Shown here piece by piece: positions 17,947-26,512 of a DNA stretch of 64,000 nt. Under the pieces are notes generated by a model. That model was not told the DNA's origin. It did not search any database and was given only the letters and a program-made list of their open reading frames with translations. Numbering within the stretch: the stretch's first letter is position 1; every line of letters starts with the position of its first letter. The position numbers and the translations under genes were made by a program. Source of the DNA: Saprospiraceae bacterium (GTDB lineage Bacteria > Bacteroidota > Bacteroidia > Chitinophagales > Saprospiraceae); contig JADKGL010000006.1 in assembly GCA_016722295.1 (NCBI GenBank), positions 20,951 through 84,950 of the forward strand. Reading direction: 5' to 3'.

Positions 17947-17977
17947 CAAATATATGTAAAGTTTTTATATATCAAAA
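17947..17977 (-). promoter_or_regulatory. Bacteroidota-type promoter of the HYR gene
   Basis: On the minus strand TTTTG (plus 17973-17977), 18 bp, then TATATTTG (plus 17947-17954). This matches the Bacteroidota primary sigma pattern TTTG / TANNTTTG. It predicts a leader of about 85 nt. The remainder of the divergent gap, 17978-18170, is very AT-rich with no other feature I can support. Confidence 0.65.
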
Positions 17978-18174
17978 TTTTTTTAATACATAATTTTATA
18001 TTATGTTATTTTATAATATATATTATATTGATTAATAATTATTTGTGCAGAATACAAACTGCCATATTTTTTCTTATTCTGATAAAGATATTTAACTACA
18101 TATGCCGTTATTAACCAAAAAGCGATTTATTTCAAACAAGATATATTTCTAAATTCAAATTAAAATATTTACAG

Positions 18175-18182
18175 TATTTTTG
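18175..18182 (+). promoter_or_regulatory. candidate -7 box (TATTTTTG) for the next gene
   Basis: TATTTTTG fits TANNTTTG and lies 46 bp upstream of the ATG at 18228. It overlaps the in-frame TTG at 18180, which is therefore unlikely to be a translation start. The -33 region is not convincing. Confidence 0.4.
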
Positions 18183-18227
18183 TTAGACTTTATAATAGTC
18201 TCCTACATGACTCATAAATTAATCTAT

Positions 18228-18878
18228 ATGTTGAAATCTAAAAATACTGTATTCTGTCTCTCAATGATCTTGACCGTTTTATCGTCATTTACAATCTTTG
18301 CTCAAAAAAAATCAAGTCCAAATTGGATCTATTTAGATCACCTAGGGCAAGAAATTGATAAATCTAATTTTGAAAAATTGCTAGACACAAATAGTTTTTT
18401 GGATATTGATTCTGTAAACTACAAAAAACTCATAGCAAGGGAATCATATGGACAATTGAGTAGTAGAGCAGTATTGGAGCAAAATTTAGAAATAACATTG
18501 AACATTACTATAGATTCAACTTCACCCATTATCATTTTATACTATCCTGGTATAGATCCTTGCAATAGCTCTGGAAACGTAGATGCAAATGATTCTAAAT
18601 CTAGCTATAACAAATTGCAAAAAACTGTCAAAAAACAATTTAACACCAATGCCCTCTATATATGTCAAGCTGAATCTGAGCTTCATAAATCTGAAAAATT
18701 AGTGCCTTGGAAAAAGGATCCTCAAAGAATGATAGAAAAATTATTTTTCAAACACCATTATCCTTGTGGGAGTTATGTTGTCATTGATCCCTTAGGAAGA
18801 TTCATAAGCTACTTTGGTGAATATATGACTGAGGATATTATTGCACACACAAATTTATTAATGGAAACAGAAAATTAG
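18228..18878 (+). CDS. secreted protein, possibly thioredoxin-fold
   Basis: I start at the ATG at 18228, which gives a clean signal peptide (MLKSKNTVFCLSMILTVLSS to IFAQ). Upstream in-frame TTG (18180) and ATG (18207) would add residues before it. The mature protein is about 190 residues. The segment IIILYYPGIDPCNSSG followed later by PCGSYVVIDPLGRFISYFG resembles the strand order of a thioredoxin-like fold, but there is no CxxC. That reading is weak. No family was recognised. It lies alone after a divergent promoter region and before a lipoprotein gene. Confidence 0.7.
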   Translation: MLKSKNTVFCLSMILTVLSSFTIFAQKKSSPNWIYLDHLGQEIDKSNFEKLLDTNSFLDIDSVNYKKLIARESYGQLSSRAVLEQNLEITLNITIDSTSPIIILYYPGIDPCNSSGNVDANDSKSSYNKLQKTVKKQFNTNALYICQAESELHKSEKLVPWKKDPQRMIEKLFFKHHYPCGSYVVIDPLGRFISYFGEYMTEDIIAHTNLLMETEN

Positions 18879-19033
18879 CCAAATCGACACATGATGTGAT
18901 ATCGGAGTTATCTCTTTTTTTTTTGAAATACTCAATTTAGATCTAGCAATATCTAGAAGTAAAGAAATTATCCACTATTCAGTTTCTTTTCATAAAAACT
19001 TCCTATACTTGCAATAAAATAAATTTAAATCAC

Positions 19034-19426
19034 ATGATAAAAAATTGGCAACTTCTTTTCTGTCTCATTTTACTTTCAATTTCTTGTGGACAAAAATCAA
19101 ACCCCACATCTACTGAAAACAAAGTAGAAACAAATGTTAAGGTAGAAACGCCCACATCAAATATAGATTTCAACGGAAAAAAATTTGTAAGTAATGCTGG
19201 TAATTCAGCTAGACCAGAAGAAGGTGGAGCTGATTTTTTAGAAATTATAAATAATGATGAAGCCAATCTTAAATCTGGAGATATTGTAGAATCCATGAAA
19301 ATATCTATAACCAACAATAACATTTTATTGACTGGAAGTCAATCAGGTAGAGAGCTTACTTTTACTATTCTTGATGCTACTACATTGCAGGATGCATATG
19401 GCATCAAATGGTCGGTAGTTAAATAA
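19034..19426 (+). CDS. small lipoprotein
   Basis: A 130-residue protein with signal peptide MIKNWQLLFCLILLSISC; Cys18 is the lipidation site in the lipobox LSISC. A Thr/Glu-rich linker follows, then a compact domain ending in DAYGIKWSVVK. Function unknown. The CocE-type hydrolase begins 8 bp after its stop, so the pair are probably one transcript. A long antisense reading frame across the same bases has no homology features and is ignored. Confidence 0.78.
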   Translation: MIKNWQLLFCLILLSISCGQKSNPTSTENKVETNVKVETPTSNIDFNGKKFVSNAGNSARPEEGGADFLEIINNDEANLKSGDIVESMKISITNNNILLTGSQSGRELTFTILDATTLQDAYGIKWSVVK

Positions 19427-19434
19427 CGAAACTG

Positions 19435-21312
19435 ATGAAAAAATTATACTGTTTATTCCTTTTTATTGTTAGTGTAAACTATTCTAGTATTGCACAATAC
19501 CAAAAAGATTCTGCTTGGATCGTAGAAAACTACACCAAACAAGAAGTTATGGTCGAAATGCGAGACGGGATCAAACTCTTTACAGCTATTTATGCCCCAA
19601 AAGATCAATCAGAAAAACATCCTATCATGTTTATGCGAACTCCATACTCCTGTAATCCCTACGGAGAAACAAATTTTCCTGCGCGATGGAATAAGACTGG
19701 ATGGAAAAGATATTTCAAAGAAAACTATATTGTCGTCATGCAAGATGTGAGAGGGCGATATATGAGCGAAGGTGTCTTTGAAGATGTCAGACCATTTATT
19801 AAAAACAAAAAGAAAAAAACTGATATTGATGAAGCAAGTGATACATATGATAGTATTGATTGGTTAATCAAGAATACAAAACAGAATAATGGCAATGTCG
19901 GTATGATGGGAATCTCCTACCCTGGATTTTATGCTAGTATGGGTGCAGTGAGCAATCATCCCAACTTAAAAGCTGTAAGTCCACAAGCTCCTGTCACAGA
20001 TTGGTTCATTGGCGATGATTTCCATCACAATGGTGCATTTTTTTTAATGGACGGATTTTCATTTTACTCTGGTTTTGGAAAACCTAGACCTAAGCCAACC
20101 ACTCAAGGAGAACCGGGTTATCCTGTACCTGGAGATGATGCTTATGATTTTTATTTGAAAACTGGAGCGTTGAAAAATTTCACAAAATTAATGGGCAAAG
20201 ATATCGTGTTTTGGAATGACATGATGAAACATCCAAACTATGATGCATGGTGGAAATCTAGAGATGCGCGCAAAAGTTTTTATGATGTGCGTCCTGCAGT
20301 TTTGTTTGTTGGTGGTCTCTTTGATGCTGAAGATTGTTGGGGTGCATGGAACTCCTACAAAGCGTTGGAAAAACAAAGCCCCAGCACAAACAACAAAATC
20401 GTGATGGGTCCATGGTTTCATGGTAGCTGGGACGAACGTGTAGATGGAAGTCAATTGGGAAATGTGCAGTTTGGATCTGCTACGAGTACTTGGTATCAAG
20501 ACAATGTGCAATTGCCATTTTTTAATTATCACTTAAAAGGCATTGGCGAAAAAGATCCAGTAGAAGAAGCGACGATTTTTTTTACAGGTGAAAATCAATG
20601 GAAAACATTTTCAGAATGGCCTCCTAAAAAAATAAAGTCACAAAACTATTTTCTTTCAGAAGATAATAAAATTACTACAGTCGTTACTCAAAAAGTTAAA
20701 CAAAAATTTTCTAGCTATAGTAGCGATCCTGCACATCCTGTTCCTCATCGAGAGGATGTAGGCGATGACAGAACAATAGAATACATGTGCGATGATCAGA
20801 GATTCGCATCTCGCCGTCCAGATGTGTTGACATTTAGATCAGCACCTATGGAAAATTCTTTGACATTAGCTGGTCCAATAGAAGTAGATCTGGATGTGAG
20901 TATTTCAACAACGGATGCAGACTTCATTGTAAAACTTATTGATCAGTTCCCCTTAGATTTTTCATATCACAATGACAATACAAATTATCCTATGAAAGGC
21001 TATGAATTGATGGTAAGAGGAGAAGTGATGCGCGGTAAATTTCGCAATAGTTTTGAAAAACCAGAAGCCTTCAAACCTGGACAAAATACTAAAGTAAAAT
21101 TTACTCTTCCCGACGTATCTCATACCTTCCAAAAAGGGCATCGCCTAGTGATACAAATCCAAAGCACATGGTTTCCATTAGTAGATCGCAATCCACAACA
21201 GTTTACCGATATTTACCATTGCAAAGATGAAGATTTTATTAAATCCGAAATCAAAATTCACCACGATGGGCAGAATCATCAATCAAAAGTAATTTTGCCT
21301 GTGTTGGAATAA
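19435..21312 (+). CDS. CocE/NonD family hydrolase (peptidase S15-like)
   Basis: A 625-residue secreted alpha/beta hydrolase. The signal peptide ends near SIAQ (residue 21). The N-terminal domain starts MVEMRDGIKLFTAIYAPKD, typical for CocE/X-Pro dipeptidyl peptidase. The nucleophile is Ser161 in MGISYPGF, the acid is probably in GGLFDAEDCWGAW, and the His is in GPWFHGSWDE. A jelly-roll C-terminal domain follows (about 430-620). Family members hydrolyse esters or N-acyl amino acids, including alpha-amino acid esters and beta-lactam precursors; the substrate here is unknown. Its last 40 bp are repeated twice downstream at 24635 and 26369, marking the edges of a tandem duplication. Confidence 0.9.
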   Translation: MKKLYCLFLFIVSVNYSSIAQYQKDSAWIVENYTKQEVMVEMRDGIKLFTAIYAPKDQSEKHPIMFMRTPYSCNPYGETNFPARWNKTGWKRYFKENYIVVMQDVRGRYMSEGVFEDVRPFIKNKKKKTDIDEASDTYDSIDWLIKNTKQNNGNVGMMGISYPGFYASMGAVSNHPNLKAVSPQAPVTDWFIGDDFHHNGAFFLMDGFSFYSGFGKPRPKPTTQGEPGYPVPGDDAYDFYLKTGALKNFTKLMGKDIVFWNDMMKHPNYDAWWKSRDARKSFYDVRPAVLFVGGLFDAEDCWGAWNSYKALEKQSPSTNNKIVMGPWFHGSWDERVDGSQLGNVQFGSATSTWYQDNVQLPFFNYHLKGIGEKDPVEEATIFFTGENQWKTFSEWPPKKIKSQNYFLSEDNKITTVVTQKVKQKFSSYSSDPAHPVPHREDVGDDRTIEYMCDDQRFASRRPDVLTFRSAPMENSLTLAGPIEVDLDVSISTTDADFIVKLIDQFPLDFSYHNDNTNYPMKGYELMVRGEVMRGKFRNSFEKPEAFKPGQNTKVKFTLPDVSHTFQKGHRLVIQIQSTWFPLVDRNPQQFTDIYHCKDEDFIKSEIKIHHDGQNHQSKVILPVLE

Positions 21313-21973
21313 AATTTTAATTTTACAAAGAAAATAGTAGAGTTAGGTATAGTTTGGAAGACACATAAATCCAATGAATTTGGATAAAGGAATAAATATT
21401 TTAAGAACAATGTAATACTGAGCAACTTTGCAATACTTATTTAATGAGAGTATCAAAAAAATTAAAATTCAGAAGACTTATCATTTTATCTACTTTCATT
21501 TGTATTTTCATATCCCCTTTACTCTGCCAAAAAGAACGAAATGCAACATGGGTTTTAGGGAAATATTAAAGATGGAAATTTACTAAAATTTAAAGATAGT
21601 CTTTCAATTTCATTAATTAATCCAGGAATTGATTTTGCAGGATCCAATTCGAGTATTTCAGATACAAGTGGCAAACTTTTATTTTATACAAACTCTTGTT
21701 GGGTAGCTAATGCAAAATATGAATTAATGAAAAATGGGGATACTATTAATCCAGGTGCGGCTAAATTTGGAGAATGTGATGAATTTTATGGAACAAGTTC
21801 CCCAGGATGTGTGATCACTGAATATCCAGGGGTAAAAGATTGGTATTATATTTTCAATATCGACTTTGATATACCCTACTTCGGCATTGACTCTTTTATT
21901 GGGTATGCTTGCATAGTCCTGAAATAGGTTGACTCCAAAAAAGTGGATAAGTCAACGTAAATCAGGGCAAAAA

Positions 21974-22402
21974 ATGAGTAAAAAACAAAGCTCAAGAAGA
22001 GCAGAACCACAAAAACTTTTCTACACCGAAGAGTTTAAACAAAAAATTGTAAACGAAGTATTGAGTGGAAAACTCAACAAACACCAGGCATCCAAACTTT
22101 ACGGCATCAAAGGTAATGCCACTATTTTGTATTGGATAAGACAAAGTCAAGGATTGAATCCTATGGAAAAACAAGTAAAACAAATTGCTAATTTTGCCGA
22201 CATGAAGAAGAATATCACCGACAAAAAACTCGAAGAAGAATTAAAAGAAACCAAAGAGCTTCTTCGAATTGCCGAACTTCGTGCCGATGTGTGGCAAAAA
22301 GCTGTAGAGATTGCTGAAGAAAAATTTGACATTGATATTGTAAAAAAGTTTGGAGCCCAAGCATTACAGCAATTAAAGAACAAAGACCAAAAAGAAAAAT
22401 AA
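21974..22402 (+). CDS. IS3-family transposase OrfA
   Basis: OrfA is the DNA-binding subunit, 142 residues from the ATG at 21974 (MSKKQSSRRAEPQKLF). An upstream in-frame TTG at 21929 lies in the terminal inverted repeat and is rejected as a start. The helix-turn-helix is in FTEEFKQKIVNEVL-type sequence (here YTEEFKQKIVNEVLSGKLNK to GIKGNATILYWIRQ), followed by a leucine-zipper-like coiled coil (about 75-130). OrfB is in the -1 frame and stays open upstream into the OrfA end. Programmed -1 frameshifting at the A-rich end (near 22388-22399) to make OrfAB is therefore likely, as in other IS3 elements. Confidence 0.9.
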   Translation: MSKKQSSRRAEPQKLFYTEEFKQKIVNEVLSGKLNKHQASKLYGIKGNATILYWIRQSQGLNPMEKQVKQIANFADMKKNITDKKLEEELKETKELLRIAELRADVWQKAVEIAEEKFDIDIVKKFGAQALQQLKNKDQKEK

Positions 22403-22407
22403 ACGAA

Positions 22408-23280
22408 ATGTGTTCGTTCTTTAATAAATCAAAGCAAGCCTACTACAAACAACTTAAAACAGTGGAAAGCATTGCTTTGCAACATAATGTAATACTTGGG
22501 CTAGTGCAGAAGAAGAGAGAAATCTGGAAACGTGGTAGTGGCAGAAATTTACACAAAAGTTTAAATAAAGAATTTGCTGAACATCATATAAAAATTGGAA
22601 GAGATAAGTTTTTTGATTTTTTAAGAGCCAATAAATTACTCATCAAACCCAAACGATTTAGAACCAAAACTACTTGCAGCTATCATCATTTTAATAGATA
22701 CGATAATCTTGTAGAAGGCTTAATAACATTGCGTTGTAACGAAATATGGGTGAGTGATATTACCTATTTATGGCTAAAGCAATTAGACAAATTTTGTTAC
22801 CTAAGTATCATTACCGATTTATATTCACGCAAAATTGTAGGCTATAATGTACATGAAGACTTAAGTGTAAACGGCTGTATCGAAGCACTTAGAATGGCTT
22901 TAAAACAACGGAAAAATAAACATGAAAAATTAATTCATCACAGCGATAGAGGGGTTCAATATTGTAGTCATTCTTATGTTAACATTTTGAACAAAGCCAA
23001 CATACATATCAGCATGACTCAAACAGGTGACCCACTAGAAAATGCTGTAGCAGAAAGAGTTCATAAAACAATTAAGGAAGAATTTACTAATGATAAACAA
23101 ATAAATTTTTGTAATATTGCACAAGCAAAAACTGAAATAAAAAAGTTCATTGAGTTTTATAACAACAAACGACCTCATCGAAGTGTAAACTGGCTCACAC
23201 CAATGAAGCACATTTGCAAACAGGCATTCTCCAACGGCAATGGAAAACCTATTATGAAAAACAACGATGGGGAGATTTGA
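22408..23280 (+). CDS. IS3-family transposase OrfB (DDE integrase)
   Basis: OrfB is the catalytic subunit, 290 residues. The retroviral-integrase-type core has all three acidic residues in context: D in NEIWVSDITYLWL, D in LIHHSDRGVQYCS, and E in PLENAVAERVHKTIKEEF. The end FYNNKRPHRSVNWLTPMKH is the usual IS3 signature. An N-terminal HTH_21-type region (FAEHHIKIGRDKFFDFLRANKL-like) precedes it. It starts 6 bp after the OrfA stop, in -1 register. It appears functional. Confidence 0.93.
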   Translation: MCSFFNKSKQAYYKQLKTVESIALQHNVILGLVQKKREIWKRGSGRNLHKSLNKEFAEHHIKIGRDKFFDFLRANKLLIKPKRFRTKTTCSYHHFNRYDNLVEGLITLRCNEIWVSDITYLWLKQLDKFCYLSIITDLYSRKIVGYNVHEDLSVNGCIEALRMALKQRKNKHEKLIHHSDRGVQYCSHSYVNILNKANIHISMTQTGDPLENAVAERVHKTIKEEFTNDKQINFCNIAQAKTEIKKFIEFYNNKRPHRSVNWLTPMKHICKQAFSNGNGKPIMKNNDGEI

Positions 23281-23299
23281 TGGAGGCATAAGGCATCAA

Positions 23300-23364
23300 A
23301 AGTTTTTACTATAAAAAAAGCAACCCCTAAAATGAAGTTGCTTCAACATCAAAAGTAAAAACTT
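23300..23364 (+). terminator. large hairpin downstream of the transposase, within the IS
   Basis: An 11-bp outer stem AAGTTTTTACT (23300-23310) pairs with AGTAAAAACTT (23354-23364). Inside it is a 7-bp stem AAGCAAC (23318-23324) with GTTGCTT (23337-23343). It lies 20 bp after the OrfB stop. It probably ends transposase transcription or blocks read-through; no long T run follows the outer stem. Confidence 0.55.
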
Positions 23365-24634
23365 CGTCAGCCACCACCCTATCCCTTAGTGAAAAGATCT
23401 CCCCAGAACTTTACACCTTCTGTTTCAGGTGGTAATGCAAAGATGAACAAATAAAACAAAAACGGCAAACACAGTCAACTTATCCCACTGTGGAAAACGC
23501 TAAAATGAGTCAACTAATTTCAGGACAAGGCAGCTCCTCAAAGGGTAATGTATCACATCGTAGATATGAAAAGAGATTCGGGTAAAGGTGAAGTCATACT
23601 GAAGAACCAGATTGCACTCTACGATACCTTGGGCAGGGCTAGTCTTATCGCTTGTCGACATGCCAATAAGAAGGATTATTGGTTGATTGCTCCAAAGTCT
23701 CATACCAATTGTTATTTCGTGTTCCTTGTGGATGAACAAGGTGTACATAAACCTTCATTACAATGTTTAGGTGAACGATGGTCTGATCTTGATACTCAAG
23801 GTCAGTCCGTGTTCATCCCAACGGAAAGCACTATGCTAGAATGAATAAATGGAATGGATTGAATATTTATGATTTTAATGATACCACAGGCCAAATATCA
23901 AATCCTAGACCTAGAATCATGTTTGATCAAGATACTTTCCATGTGACTGGGTTGTCCTTCTCCCCAAATTCGAGATATCTATATGCAAGCCCGCTTTATA
24001 AAGTGATCCAATTTGATATGGAGGCTCCAAACATTGAATCATCTCGAACAGTCATTGCTCAATACGATGGTTTTAGAAATCCTTATGGAACTATATTTTA
24101 TTTATCCGCTTTAGCTCCTGATGGAAGAATCTACATTAGTGCGACAAGCAGTACATATAATTTACATGTTATCAAAAAACCTGATTGCCCTGGAAAAGCC
24201 TCTGAAATAGTACAACATGGCATTACGCTTCCTGGATTTAACTTCTCTTCTATCCCTACTCAGCCACATTATGGATATCTTCCTTCAACTTATTCATGTG
24301 ATAGCACATTAAACGGAATCAATGACGATCTTACAAATAAAAAATTATATGAAGTATTTCCAACTATTGCTAGAGATCATATTAAAATAAAATATAATGG
24401 AAATCAATACCTTGAAGATAGAACTCTTCATTTAACGAATCAAATAGGCTCTCAATATTTATATAAAATATCCAATCAAACCTTTAATGAAATAGATATT
24501 TCCAATCTACCTTCAGGCCTCTATTTCTTACAAATAGTGCACAAGAATAAAGTCCTATATCAAACTAAATTGGTCAAATGTCAATAGTATAAAATTGCCA
24601 AAACCATAAATCTAAAATTCACTAAGACAGACAA

Positions 24635-26368
24635 AATCATCAATCGAAAATAATTTTGCCTGTGTTGGAATAAAATTTTAATTTTACAAAGAAAATAGTA
24701 GAGTTAGGTATAGTTTGGAAGGCACATAAATCCAATGAATTTGGATAAGGAATAAATATTTTAAGAAAAATGTAATGCTGAGCAACTTTGCAATACTTAT
24801 TTAATGAGAGTATCAAAAAAATTAAAATTCAGAAGACTTAACATTTTATCTACTTTCATTTGTATTTTCATATCCCCTTTACTCTGCCAAAAAGAACGAA
24901 ATGCAACATGGGTTCTGGGAAATATTAAAGATGGAAATTTACTAAAATTTAAAGATAGTCTTTCAATTTCATTAATTAATCCAGGAATTGATTTTGCAGG
25001 ATCCAATTCGAGTATTTCAGATACAAGTGGCAAACTTTTATTTTATACAAACTCTTGCTGGGTAGCCAATGCAAAATATGAATTAATGAAAAATGGGGAT
25101 ACTATTAATCCAGGTGCGGCTAAATTTGGAGAATGTGATGAATTTTATGGAACAAGTTCCCCTGGATGTGTGATCACTGAATATCCAGGGGTACAAGATT
25201 GGTATTTTATTTTCAATATCGACTTTGATATCCCTTACTTCGGTATTGACTCTTTTATTGGGTATGCTCCTCAAAGGGTAATGTATCATATCGTAGATAT
25301 GAAAAGAGATTCGAGTAAAGGTGAAGTCATACTGAAGAACCAAATTGCACTATACGATACCTTGGGCAGGGCTAGTCTTATCGCTTGTCGACATGCCAAT
25401 AAGAAGGATTTTTGGTTGATTGCTCCAAAGTCTCATACCAATTGTTATTTCGTGTTCCTCGTGGATGAACGAGGTGTACATAAACCTTCATTACAATGTT
25501 TAGGTGAACGATGGTCTGATCTTGATACTCAAGGTCAGGCCGTGTTCAGTCCCAATGGAAAGCACTATGCTAGAATGAATAAATGGAATGGATTGAATAT
25601 TTATGATTTTAATGATAGCACAGGCCAATTATCAAATCCTAGACCTAGAATTATGTTTGATCAAGATACTTTTCATGTGACTGGGTTATCCTTCTCCCCA
25701 AATTCGAGATATCTATATGCAAGCCCACTTTATAAAGTAATCCAATTTGATATGGAGGCTCCAATCATTGAATCATCGCGAACAGTCATTGCTCAATACG
25801 ATGGTTTTAGAAATCCTTATGGAACTATATTCTATTTATCCGCTTTAGCTCCTGATGGAAGAATCTACATTAGCGCGACAAGCAGTACATATAATTTACA
25901 TGTGATCAAAAAACCTGATTGCCCAGGAAAAGCCTCCGAAATAGTACAACATGGCATTACGCTTCCTGGATTTAACTTCTCTTCTATTCCTACTCAGCCA
26001 CATTATGGATATCTTCCTTCAACTTATTCATGTGATAGCACATTAAACGAAATCAAAGAAGATCTTACAAGTAAAAAATTATATGAAGTATTTCCAACTA
26101 TTGCTAGAGATCATATTAAAATAAAATATAATGGAAATCAATACCTTGAAGATAGAACTCTTCATTTAACGAATCAAATAGGCTCTCAATATTTATATAA
26201 AATATCTAATCAAACCTTTAATGAAATAGATATTTCCAATCTACCTTCAGGCCTCTATTTCTTACAAATAGTGCACAAGAATAAAGTCCTATATCAAACT
26301 AAATTGGTCAAATGTCAATAGTATAAAATTGCCAAAACCATAAATCTAAAATTCACTAAGACAGACAA
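24635..26368 (+). repeat. tandem duplication unit 2 (intact gene copy)
   Basis: The unit starts with a copy of the CocE 3' end (about 43 bp, beginning AATCATCAATC) and contains the intact beta-propeller gene. A third copy of the CocE tail follows at 26369-26411, after which similarity stops. Three short direct repeats flanking two long ones fit unequal recombination between the short repeats. Confidence 0.85.
24804..26321 (+). CDS. beta-propeller (PD40/WD40-like) T9SS-secreted protein
   Basis: A 505-residue protein with signal peptide (about residues 12-29, ending FISPLLCQ). Repeated strands of the WD40-like/PD40 kind are visible: ISDTSGKLLFYTN, VFSPNGKHYARMNKWNGL, LSFSPNSRYLYASP, SALAPDGRIYISATS. 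The last 80 residues form a T9SS sorting domain (VFPTIARDHIKIKYNGNQ to ISNLPSGLYFLQIVHKNK). It should be exported to the surface. The opening, RNATWVLGN-x-KDGNLLKF, resembles other Bacteroidota T9SS propellers of unknown role. This is the intact copy of a tandem pair; the other is broken by an IS. Confidence 0.85.
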   Translation: MRVSKKLKFRRLNILSTFICIFISPLLCQKERNATWVLGNIKDGNLLKFKDSLSISLINPGIDFAGSNSSISDTSGKLLFYTNSCWVANAKYELMKNGDTINPGAAKFGECDEFYGTSSPGCVITEYPGVQDWYFIFNIDFDIPYFGIDSFIGYAPQRVMYHIVDMKRDSSKGEVILKNQIALYDTLGRASLIACRHANKKDFWLIAPKSHTNCYFVFLVDERGVHKPSLQCLGERWSDLDTQGQAVFSPNGKHYARMNKWNGLNIYDFNDSTGQLSNPRPRIMFDQDTFHVTGLSFSPNSRYLYASPLYKVIQFDMEAPIIESSRTVIAQYDGFRNPYGTIFYLSALAPDGRIYISATSSTYNLHVIKKPDCPGKASEIVQHGITLPGFNFSSIPTQPHYGYLPSTYSCDSTLNEIKEDLTSKKLYEVFPTIARDHIKIKYNGNQYLEDRTLHLTNQIGSQYLYKISNQTFNEIDISNLPSGLYFLQIVHKNKVLYQTKLVKCQ

Positions 26369-26411
26369 AATCATCAATCAAAAGTAATTTTGCCTGTGTT
26401 GGAATAAAATT
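26369..26411 (+). repeat. third copy of the CocE 3'-end sequence
   Basis: This 43-bp stretch ends GTGTTGGAATAAAATT and matches 21274-21316 exactly or nearly so, and 24635-24677 with two changes. It carries no gene and marks the right edge of the duplicated block. Confidence 0.8.
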
Positions 26412-26466
26412 CGCTTTACTTATTGCAAAGTTTTGGAATAAAAACTAAAAATACAGATCACATTAC

Positions 26467-26496
26467 TTGTTTTATAAATATTCTTGATTATATTTG
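26467..26496 (+). promoter_or_regulatory. Bacteroidota promoter, TTG-N19-TATATTTG
   Basis: TTG at 26467-26469, exactly 19 bp, then TATATTTG at 26489-26496. The start codon of the next gene is 17-23 bp downstream, so the leader is very short. This and the tRNA promoter share spacing and -7 sequence exactly. Confidence 0.7.
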
Positions 26497-26512
26497 AACG
26501 AAATCTAATTGA

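Larger units (their letters stand above)
21910..23532 (+). mobile_element. IS3-family insertion sequence with target duplication
   Basis: A complete 1623-bp element, identified by comparing the interrupted copy with the intact copy. The target GCT occurs at 21907-21909 and again at 23533-23535, a 3-bp duplication as expected for IS3. The ends are imperfect inverted repeats of about 26 bp: left TGCATAGTCCTGAAATAG, right (reverse strand) TGCCTTGTCCTGAAATTA, both continuing GTTGACTC. They start 5'-TG and end CA-3'. It encodes OrfA and OrfB in -1 register. It looks intact and recent. Confidence 0.93.
21444..24587 (+). pseudogene. broken copy of the beta-propeller T9SS gene, split by an IS3 element
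   Basis: This is the first copy of the 505-residue gene at 24804-26321, over 95 % identical by eye. It has three lesions. One extra base near 21555 (TTTTAGGG against TTCTGGG) brings a TAA soon after the signal peptide. The IS at 21910-23532 interrupts it after codon 155 or so. A base is missing near 23815 (TTCATCCC against TTCAGTCCC). The right half resumes at 23536 in the same register as the intact copy and ends with the same T9SS-like C-terminus (SGLYFLQIVHKNKVLYQTKL). It cannot make the full protein as written. Confidence 0.9.
21274..24634 (+). repeat. tandem duplication unit 1 (interrupted by an IS)
   Basis: This unit runs from the end of the CocE gene to the next copy of the same sequence at 24635. 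Removing the 1623-bp IS and its 3-bp duplication leaves 1735 bp, nearly identical to unit 2 (24635-26368, 1734 bp). Both carry the same beta-propeller gene and the same flanks. Confidence 0.85.

Noticed and set aside
19030..19323. Antisense frame across the small lipoprotein gene
   Set aside because: The sense frame has a signal peptide and lipobox; the antisense product has no recognisable feature.
21929..21973. TTG start for OrfA of the IS3 element
   Set aside because: It lies inside the left terminal inverted repeat; the ATG at 21974 gives the expected N-terminus.
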